From NCBI RefSeq assembly GCF_030272615.1, contig NC_081409.1, positions 247,358,002 to 247,422,001 on the forward strand: a DNA stretch of 64,000 bases, given 5' to 3'. Position 1 is the first letter of the stretch; each line of letters begins with the position of its first letter. The translations under genes and the position numbers were made by a program. The notes under the pieces were generated by a model that saw nothing but the letters and a program-made list of their open reading frames with translations, was not told where the DNA came from and did not search any database. This document shows, piece after piece, positions 54,541-64,000 of the stretch. The stretch is from Cryptomeria japonica. Lineage: Eukaryota > Streptophyta > Pinopsida > Cupressales > Cupressaceae.

Positions 54541-56094
54541 GGTTCAATTTGAACAAAATACCCTCATATTCATAGAATAAAAAATATAGATTAGAACCAA
54601 TAGTAGAACTAGATGAGGAAGGCATAGGTAAAAGATGAAACCCCAATGAGAAATTAATTAATTTGAAGCTCATCATGAGTATGGTAGGTGTGGCCAACTA
54701 TGTAGGTAGTAGAAATTTAATTAGAAATGACCTAGCTATCTGACTGTAGTCATTGGATAGTATTAGTCTTTGGCTATGTGAGTATAGTTATTTGTTCTAG
54801 GTAGCACCACTTCATTTAACATTAAAGCTTTTTTTAGGGTTGTGTTTTGGTACAATTTATCTCCATCAAACACCATTTATAACTACTTATTGTATGCAAT
54901 CATACTCTTAATTAAAATATTTATGTGATTAGAAAGTGGCTATAGAAGTAATGACACTAAGTTATTTTTTCAGGAGTTGTCTATTTTTACCTCTCTAATA
55001 GTTATTTATCTTATTTAGGGTGTAAATCCTACATTAGGTTATAAAATATCATAGAAGAGTTAGTATTCAACATTAATTTGGATTTCCCATCATTTCATAT
55101 GAAGGTTAGATAGATAGCCCCCTCACTGAAACAACCTCTATTCATGTTTTCTACTTCCATGTACCCTTAAGTACACCTAAAAATCCCTTAATATTTCTTT
55201 GAAACCTATCCCTAAGAAGCTATTAATCATCTATCCCTTGTGATACACTAGTAATTCATTAAGCTCAAGAAGTCACTCAAACCATACTGGATCCCTCAAG
55301 ATCTATATATTTATAGGCTTGTATATTAGACACTCTATAAAGAAACCAAGCTTTGTATCTATCAACCCTTTTCCACCCTGCCCTTTATAAAACTTGAATA
55401 ATACAACCATTATGAGCTATTTTTTTATTAGGTAAGTTTTTTTTGAAAGAGACCCAATCATTTTACAAGGAAAAATTAAGAGAGCTATCAAAGCACAAAA
55501 TTTGAACAACAACATGGATTAACAATAGCTACAAAAATAAATATAAACAAATGGACTAAAGAATTGATATTATATTAGTCTAGCAATCCTCACACCCTTG
55601 ACCTAGTAAGAATGTCATAGAGCAATAATTTTAGAACACCTTCCTTCATTCATTAATCTGCAATCTAAGAAAGCTCAATATCCAAATTAAAAAAAATAGG
55701 AGAGAGGGAAGGGAAACCTTATTTGTAAACACAACCAAGGGTGACATATTATGAGAATTGTGTTTGATTGGGGAGGTTGATCATCAAGTGAAAGTTGAAA
55801 AAAAAGTATGAGCATATGCATTAACATAACCAATAAAGAGGGGTGGGTATCCAAAGGATAAGGAGTAGTAGGAGCATCAACTCCATACTAGAAACTTCCA
55901 TGGCCTCAATTGCCAAAGGCATAGAAGTGTCTAAGTTGTAGCCTTCATCAACCATATCCATAGTAAGGTGAGTGTGTACAAAAAAATTCCACCATAAAGA
56001 GGATATTGAGACTTTAGTTCATGAAAAACTAGATGCCAAATTTCCCTAGTAAAGAAATGACAGTAATAAAAGGGAATGATTTTGTAAAAAAAAA
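54541..56094. other. AT-rich spacer, nothing recognised
   Basis: No gene or clear repeat. It may include the decayed remainder of the LINE copy whose ORF1 piece lies at 56095-56331. Confidence 0.35.
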
Positions 56095-56331
56095 TTAACT
56101 CTGATAATGACCCACTATATGCAATACAAATTTCACTTGGAGGGGCTTTGAATGGTCAATTTCCATTAATATACGAGCATAGGTGGTGTGAAAAAAAAAA
56201 AAAATTTCCTTTTTCACTTTGATATAACAACCAATAGTGTTCCTAACACTAATATAGTAGGAGTTTATCATAAATAAAAAAATACTAGGAACACATGAAA
56301 ACAAAGAAACTAGTCGAACTACAAATTGCAT
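56095..56331 (-). pseudogene. LINE ORF1 (DUF4283-like) remnant
   Basis: The 78-codon frame reads Val-Arg-Leu ... Asn-Thr-Ile-Gly-Cys-Tyr-Ile-Lys-Val ... Tyr-Ala-Arg-Ile-Leu-Met-Glu-Ile-Asp ... Lys-Pro-Leu. This is the order of motifs in the N-terminal domain of plant LINE ORF1 proteins (Gly-Asn-Thr-Ile-Gly, then Tyr-Ala-Arg-x-x-x-Glu-Ile-Asp). Upstream sequence to about 56950 reads on with stops. No endonuclease or reverse transcriptase part was found. Confidence 0.55.
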
Positions 56332-59300
56332 AATTGGAGTAATAAAAATTGAAGGATAAACTATGAATGCTTAATTAACTTAGGAATATGTATTAATATG
56401 ATCTTATTTAACTTAGGAATAGATACAAATATATAGCTAACACACTACCACCTAAAATAGTAGTTGCTATCTAAAATTGTGGTATGTCTTATGGATGAGA
56501 TTTTCACACCCAAGAATTATCATAACATCTAATCATCTAGAAAACCTATCTAGAGAAATATTCTAGTCATAATATTCTACACTAACATGTCCTCACTATA
56601 GATAGATAAATAGAGAGAGTCCCCATTAATTGTGGCTAAATGAATAGAGATATTTGGATCCTAACAAGTGGGCTTGATCAAATACCCAAGAAAATATCCA
56701 CTGGGAAGAGAACTCCTAATCATTTCTTCAAACTTAGAAAGAGGAAGTTGTAAAGTTGCCAATGGAAAACTACAAATGAATCCACTTCTAATCAACTAGA
56801 TTGGATTGAATTGATATACCCCTAGTCTCTAGATACAAAAGCTAATTGTTTGAAGACAAGAATAATATTATTACTGCGATGCACTTCAAATATAATAATT
56901 GCATACATACTCTCTAGTTGGCATGATGCCAAAAAATCAGAAGGATGTGACCTCATTTGACTAGAGTTAGAAGTGTTACAAAACTTCAACAGTTAATTAG
57001 CAACTTTAATATTTAGTTTTCTTATTTAAAGAATCTTTATCAAAAACCTAAATTTAATACTTTAAACAGAACCCCCCATATGGAACCTTATTAAAATTTG
57101 ATTTTACAATGCCCCAATTTTTCTCATTACATGCCACTTTATCATGTGATTTATTACTCACAATTTTTAAAATGATCTAAAATAAGTAAAAAGGGAAAAA
57201 GGCATGAAAAACTAATGGGATATGCATGCATCTACAAATTTAGATCTACATCCATGGTGGATGGATCAATGTGACCTTCTGCCTATAATAAGAGAAAAGA
57301 TTTCTACCTTCACAAGAAATATAAACTGATTGTAACTTTTACATGAAAATCACCAAATACCTCCCTAATCATAGCAATCTCCCAACCCCCTCTCCCCCCC
57401 CCCACCCCCACAAAAAAAAGAAAGAACAACCAACAAGAATGCTTAGCCTTTGCATTTTTCAGAGGAAGAGAGCAACATCTCTCTCTCCTTATCGACTTGA
57501 CAATGGAAAGCCACATTTTACCTCCTGAAATCCACGTGAGCCAACTTCCTCTAAAAGTTGGTCAGCCTTAAACCACACATAAATTAAGCAACATACTAAG
57601 ACTTAAGAATGTTAGTCAACTCTAAGTGTTTAACACTTTTAAACCTAGAAATCAAAGCTTAATGTGTGAGATTTAAGCCAACCACTAAAAGTTCAACAAA
57701 AATGTGATAGTTTTCAGCCAAAATGCCACATTAGACACTTCACAAGTTATGCCATAATGAAGAAATGCCTAGAACAAGTTTTTCTTGCTACTCCATAGCT
57801 TACAAATTCAGTGCATAATTTTGAAATCTTCGCTAAAAAAAGGGTGATTCGACCTCGACAAATATAACAGATGCATTGCAAAGACAACAAAGCTTCCCTA
57901 ACACAAATCACCTTCAACCAAGTCACTTCTTTATGAGCACAATAGAGCAGAAATCAAAATCCATGATCCTTTTTGATCCATGATCTCAATACTTTCTTCT
58001 AATTGCACTCCAAATTAACATAAAATAAATTCTAATTGGGAGTTTTCATATTCAATTTTTAATTATGGCTCCTACACAATCTAATTGGTATGAACTTTCA
58101 CATTTAATTACATTTCTAATTAGTTACGTTATCAAAATAATGTGTTAAAAGGTGGCTTATCTAACTTATATTGGTTACACCAATTTATTTCATCTTAATG
58201 TATTGCATAATGAGGTTTTCAAAGATGTTTCCAATATTTACTTCATTTCTAAAGGCTTTTATACACATTTCATCAAAGAAATTTATGACGTCTAGATGGA
58301 TTACAAAGATGTAGTGATTAAAAAAAATTGAGACTTAAATATTACAAAAGATGATAACAATCATGGGGTTTTGTAGGATTATGTCACTATTTCTTTGGTG
58401 TGTGAAGATAGAAAAAATGGGGGATCCAAATTCATATAACAAAAACCCTTTTTGAAAGTTTAAGAAGAATACAAAAATTAGACATCATTAATAATTTAAA
58501 AGAAAATGAGAAACAAAGAGCTATCATAAAATCAATTTGTGTTGATTATAAAGAGATCTTTGAATCTACAATGTGTTTGAAAGATGACATGGAGACAAAT
58601 GAATGTTTATAATAACAATTATTAGTAAGATAAAAAATAAAATATCTTAGCTTGTAAGAATAATTTTTGGGGAAGGTTTAGTGAGAGTTCTTTGGTTATA
58701 TTTGCTTAGTTTAAGTGAGGTGACTACAACCATTATGATGGTAATAAGCCTCAACAAAAATGGTGGGATTTAGTGCTATATATTTTTTCAATATTATTCT
58801 TGCCATTTGTTGTAGCTCTTACAAGTTATATATTGATTCTAAAATCAAGGGAAGAATTTGGACACACTTTATTCTACAAACTATTAATTATATTAAGATA
58901 TAATGATGTATTACTATAATTTATTTGGGACTAGTTGATATTCTCTAATGTTTGATATATATTATTTAAAAAAGATAGTGAAAAATATTTCATGATATAA
59001 AGGTTATCAGTAGGCCTAAATTATAATATTGTTTTGAAGGTGTTCATTATATGTTAAAACACACTATTCTCACTTAGAACTAGTTGAAAATGTTACAAGC
59101 AAACACCATTTTTTATGAAACATGCTATTCATGTTGTAAATGTCAATACACAAAGAAATTTTGAAGCTTTAATTAATAGAAAGTGTAATTCCCCAATCCA
59201 CACTTCTAGGACAATAACTAGCAAAGAACTTTAAAAAAAAAAAAAACATGTTTCTTGAGCATAAAAATATACACTTAATTTGTTTAGATTAGCCACAATT

Positions 59301-61002
59301 AGAATGCATTATACAACCTTCTAGAAGTGAATCTAAATCAGAACAAATAGTAATATCTATCATATATAATGAAATTATATGTAATGTATAGAGAAACCTT
59401 TCATATATTGGCAAGGTGGTAGAGGTAGGATGGTAGGAAACAACAACTGAGTGCCCCCACAAAGATGGACCTCTTGTGAGATTGCTTGACATGTCAGTGA
59501 CCAAGTGGAAAATGTGTATACAATAGATGTCTCTCAAGTGAGGAATCATGTGTTAACCATGTGAAGTGATATAAAAATCTAAAATTACCAAAGAGGAGAC
59601 TTAAGAAATGTGAATATGACTCTCTCTAGGTATGCTAGAAGATAACTGGTTTGAGAAAGTCACTATTTACACCAACACATGTATCATTTGAAGCACAAAT
59701 ACATAAGGGAACTAAACAAATGAACAACTTCACCATTTCTAAAAGAAAGGTGGCACCAATAGAAGACTTACCAACCATGGGATGAAACCACCATAATGAA
59801 CTTCCAAGTGGGGAAAATGACACGCAAATGATCAATGGATAGTAACCAAATTTTTTTTATCTCACATCCCAACACAAAAGAAGGATGAGAGAATCATCAA
59901 CCTCAAATACACACCAAGACACCCTTAGAAACTTGAACAATACAATGAAATATTGTATGAATAATGGACTAGCTAGGATGAGTGTAACAACCACCTCCAA
60001 TCCACTTAATACCCATTTAAGTTAACAGTTTTCAATATCAAATCATCAAAATATTAGAATTCTTTAACATTTTAAATATTAAAATATTAACATTTAAAAT
60101 TAAAAATTTTATATTTTAATTTTGATAGGACAAAACTTCTAATTAATTAAATAGTAAAATAAATGTTAACAATTAATAACAATTTTAAATTTTAAATAGT
60201 AAGTTTAAATGCTTTCAATTTCAAACTTCAAACTTCATAGATAATATTCATAATTTTAAATTTAGAATGATGAAATTGAAAAAAATTAATGTCCAAAACT
60301 TGAATTGTCTCTACAATCCATGTGGCAATGCAAAATTAAACATGTTGGCACCATGGAAACACATTTGATTGTAATCCTATTACAAATACATTGTCATTGA
60401 AAATGTAAAAAATAACACATAATAAGATGAAGAAAAAATGCTAGAAGTTGTGATCAAATTTGATTAAAATACTAATTACAATGTGGAAAAAATGAAGCAA
60501 ATATGATAGGGCATAATAAATGGTGATACACCAACAATTTGAAAAAAAATAACAAATGTGACAAGTGACCAATGCCATTTAACAAAGATAAACATTCAAG
60601 CACATTGTGATTAGATACATAGGGTCAAGAAAGATTCAAAAAATATAATGCAACTCAGAAGAATCAAAAAAGGAATATTCCCCAATTCAACAAGAAGTTG
60701 GGGTGTGTATTGAAGGGTCACAACAAGACCATGATATCCAAGATGACTGTTCCACACAAATCTCTTTGTCAACACCTGAAATGATTTAAGAGAAATGACT
60801 CTCAACCGCCCATAGTAGAATTTTTAGAAAACTACACTCAAAGTTATACAATCCTAGTAACATTTTAGCTAGTCCACACCACAAAGCAAAATTATCCAAA
60901 ACCCTTCATGTGATAGAGATTGGTATACAATGATTAGTAGATAAAATATTGTGGAAATCAAAGCAATACAATTACAAACATTGATATATTGTGGTTGGTA
61001 GA
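56332..61002. other. AT-rich, no gene recognised
   Basis: The part up to about 56950 may be more of the LINE ORF1 remnant. A C-rich run with A run lies at about 57380-57420. The frames at 59289-59549 and 59635-59835 have no motif I recognise. Several runs of A of 10 or more bases are present. Confidence 0.35.
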
Positions 61003-61830
61003 AAAAATACCCTAGTGAACATAGATTTATTGTAGCTCTTGCACAAATTTTGTTAAAAAAAATATAGACACAAAAGTACCATACGAAAAAATGCTGAAGA
61101 GTGGAAGAAACTAAGGGATTTTAAATAATCAATAATTGAAGTTGTACCTTGGAGACACATTTTAGATGCCAAATATTTCTCATATTTTCATGATATTACT
61201 ATCTTCTTCTTTAGTTTTTTTATCATCATTGGACTTGTCATATTAGCTTGTTCTAGTTTAGGCACAACTACATATCATCCACTTGAGAGAGGCATGCCAC
61301 AACATTCGAAAAGCACCTTTTACTAAAACAAGACTCGGGTCATGATTTTTTTAACTCACCGACATTGACTTTTATCTTGTTGTCTCACTTTTTAGGTAGA
61401 CAAAATACCATGGTGAACATAGATTTATTGTAACCATTACATAAATATAACAAAAATAATATATAATTGCCATAAGGAATTCATCACTAAGAAAAAAGAG
61501 TTTTGAACAAAACAAAGACACAAATGAGTATTAGAGGAAAAATCAGAAAGAAAGGAAGAAACTAAAAACTTATAAATGATCATAAGTGAAACCTTAACTT
61601 GGAGATACATTTAAGATGCCACATTATCATATTTTCATGCTTTCTAGCTTATTCTTGCATTTTTCATAATCACTAGAGTTTTCATAATAGATTGTTCTAT
61701 TTTGGGTGCTTATATATCATCCCCTTGAAAGAGGCATTCCAAATTATTTGACAAGCTTATTTTCCTAAAATAAGACATGGTTCATGGTTTTTTAAGTCAC
61801 CAACACTTACTTGTAGGTTTTTGTCTCACA
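61003..61830. repeat. Diverged tandem duplication, unit about 400 bp
   Basis: The phrases AAAATACC-TGAACATAGATTTATTGTA, GGAAGAAACTAA, TTGGAGA-ACATTT-AGATGCCA, ATATCATCC-CTTGA and GAGGCAT recur in the same order starting at 61004 and 61402. Offset about 398 bp. No coding frame. Confidence 0.75.
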
Positions 61831-64000
61831 TATGGACATGTGAAAAGTAAATTACAAAATCAAGTGAAAAATATCAAAGTTAAGGACAAAATTTAAATGA
61901 ATCATATATGTAAGAACCTCTTATTTTGTGAGGTTATAACCTTATTCATGCATGACCTTATGTTCATTTGATACCCATGATACAAGAAATTATAGACAAG
62001 TGTAATATAATGGTGTTACATAGCAATTATATTAGCAAATTTATGGACATGATGACTTATTAAAATAAGGTTTAAAAAATTATTTGAGTCACCTAATGAT
62101 TTGACACCTATAAAATTGAAACTTTTGTATCAATTAAAATAGGTTGATATAATCATAACTAGGTTTTCAAGAAGCCACTCAGAAAAAAAATTGCTCTAGC
62201 GTATTGATGACCATTTTGAGTAGGGTAATAGTCATAAATAAGATAATGGGATGAGATTTATAGAAATGGTAGTGCATAAGGTGGTGGGTAGTGATAAATG
62301 TGTAACAAGTAAAAACCATTTTTGGGTCAAAATATAGAAATATTAGATTCACCTCTATTGGTCAATTGATTCAAACATGGGTAAGAGTCAAAATGTTAAT
62401 TGTAGGGAAAATATTAGGAATATGTTTTTATTTTAATTTTAATTATTGTGTATTTTTGTACTTTCTAGGTCAACGTTCTTTATTAAGGCGTGGCAAATTT
62501 GTCACTTTATGCTTGAAGGAAAAACACTTCACAATAGATACAAAATCACCAAAATATTTTAAAATAATTCAATGTTAATGTGATTACCATACTTTGGGAG
62601 GAAGATACTATTAAAAATGTTAACTTGTCACAAGAAAAATATAAAGTTGTTGAGAACATATATTCAGAAAATTACATATCTAATCTGCTATATCAAAATA
62701 TTATTTTTATCTACTCCTTTACAACATCTTATGAATCCATATATTCTAGTTTTATTCCTCACCACACTCCACAATTAAATGAAATTTATATATTAAAATA
62801 GTACAATTTAAAAAACTTAATATAAATAATATAAAATAATATTCTTCCATGCAAATACAAATGGTTTTTTTTTAAATGTGAGGACATTGTCAATTTAATA
62901 GTGGTTAATCTATAAAAGATCCAACTAATAAATATGGGTAGAATCTACTTGTTACTAATACCAAGATAAGCTCACTAGTAGGGTATTGTAAATGTTGGAG
63001 CACATGTGAAATCAAGGGGATGTTACAAGTATGGTTTCTGTTGCACCAAAAGATTGACTCGTTAATGTTTGATACAACAACTAGACTTATAGAATCCACA
63101 AGAGGCAGTTAAGGCATGTCACAAAAATAAGCATAGTGTTGCACAAAACAAGGAGACCAAGGGCGCACACCTTTTTTATTTATTTTTAATCAGAAAAGAG
63201 GAGAGGGAATATCAAGCAAGAAGACATATTCATATCCAACAAATTAATGATTATGTTAATAGGAGGAATTAAGTTTGTGACTTTGCAATTAAAATGATCA
63301 TTTCTTGTTTGATCTCCTCTCTCCTAGTTTTATAGCTGAAAAATAACAAAGTCCACTTCTTACAAACTTCTAATAACCTACTTTTTATCTCATTTAAAAA
63401 ACACTTAAATTTTTACATTTTTTTTTCACCATAAAACTATACATATATATATATGTGTGTGTGTGTGTGAATAATATTCCAAAAAAGATAACTCTCCTAT
63501 AGATAACCTAGACTCTACTAATATATGGAGTAGACTAAATGACTGGATGACGGGACTTACCATCTCCCACGTCTACTCTCTACCATTGTTGTGATCTAAT
63601 ACCTTGTTTGTATATACTTTATGACTTGTATATTAATCCTATATGAATTATTCATACATATAATTCACACCATTACAATGGTGCAAACAAATAATTATAT
63701 GGATCCACAATGTTTACAATTTATGTTCTTGGTGGCCTTGGAATTGCAGCTTTTAGTGTATCTGCTAGTCTTAAACTATTGCCAACCAAATATTAATGAT
63801 AATGTTGTTGGATTGCAAGAATCCAAGCAAGGAGAATGATATGAAGTTTCTTCTACAATACATCTCAACCTCAGAAGATAACACTCATTAATGCTTCCAT
63901 ACGAGCATTTGTCCTATGTTAGATCACTCAAAAAATTGTCTTTTAGGTGATAGAGACTAAAAAGATCCTTTGTAGCTTCTAATAAGAATATGGATAAATC
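61831..64000. other. AT-rich, no gene recognised
   Basis: No coding motif on either strand. A short (TA)n(TG)n run lies at about 63440-63470. Confidence 0.35.

Noticed and set aside
59289-59835. Two minus-strand frames as a coding gene
   Set aside because: No recognisable motif, no splice pattern linking them, and base composition like the surrounding AT-rich DNA.
1-64000. CRISPR arrays, bacterial operons, tRNA and rRNA genes
   Set aside because: None found. Direct repeats here are LTRs, minisatellites or diverged tandem arrays, without uniform short repeats and unique spacers, and no cloverleaf with intact A and B boxes was noticed by eye.

Overview
This is a gene-poor, repeat-rich nuclear window from a seed plant. 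A gymnosperm (conifer-like) genome is my best guess, by inference: three long LTR retrotransposons or their traces have LTRs over 1 kb, a diverged interstitial telomere-like array runs for about 3.7 kb, host genes are decayed fragments, and no organellar or bacterial features are seen. I see no gene that is clearly complete and intact.

Layout. Positions 60-960 look like the 3' end of a spliced gene made of small phase-0 exons. Positions 1560-3259 hold a tandem repeat of about 300-360 bp. A Ty1/copia element (minus strand, 3260-19745, TSD ACTTT) sits inside that array, and its last repeat unit resumes at 19746. The copia element is itself split by a younger Ty3/gypsy-type element (plus strand, 8915-17662, TSD CAACC) that carries a protease and a G-patch domain but no visible reverse transcriptase or integrase. 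Positions 20356-23421 (minus) hold a broken, intron-containing gene. It has Cys-rich motifs and three acidic motifs like an RNase H-fold DDE transposase, and it is the least familiar item here. Positions 23873-27760 are a 3.9-kb almost pure purine minisatellite, flanked on both sides by copies of a 50-bp unit centred on an AACCCGTACGGGTT palindrome.

Positions 29483-29839 encode a GASA/Snakin peptide (12 cysteines) whose reading frame is shifted by one base in an A run, with the signal-peptide exon not found. Positions 32290-36045 are diverged telomere-like DNA with higher-order repeats and an embedded MITE-like unit. Next come a 183-bp foldback (36266-36448), a gypsy gag remnant (36780-37335), two glycosyltransferase (UGT) pseudogene fragments on the minus strand, one of them split by a solo LTR (39292-40841, TSD TCACT/TCACC), and a non-autonomous copia-type element (42356-49103, TSD TATGG) with gag and an unrelated long decayed ORF. 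A third UGT copy (50215-51601, plus) lacks its N-terminus and has a small deletion in the PSPG box. The rest (51602-64000) is AT-rich and holds a decayed ORF related to the one in the 42-49 kb element, a LINE ORF1 remnant and a 400-bp tandem duplication.

The sequence records a history. The 350-bp array came first, the copia element entered it, and the gypsy element entered the copia element. A local UGT family expanded and decayed while LTR elements entered it. Function was read from translated motifs by eye; no database search was possible.
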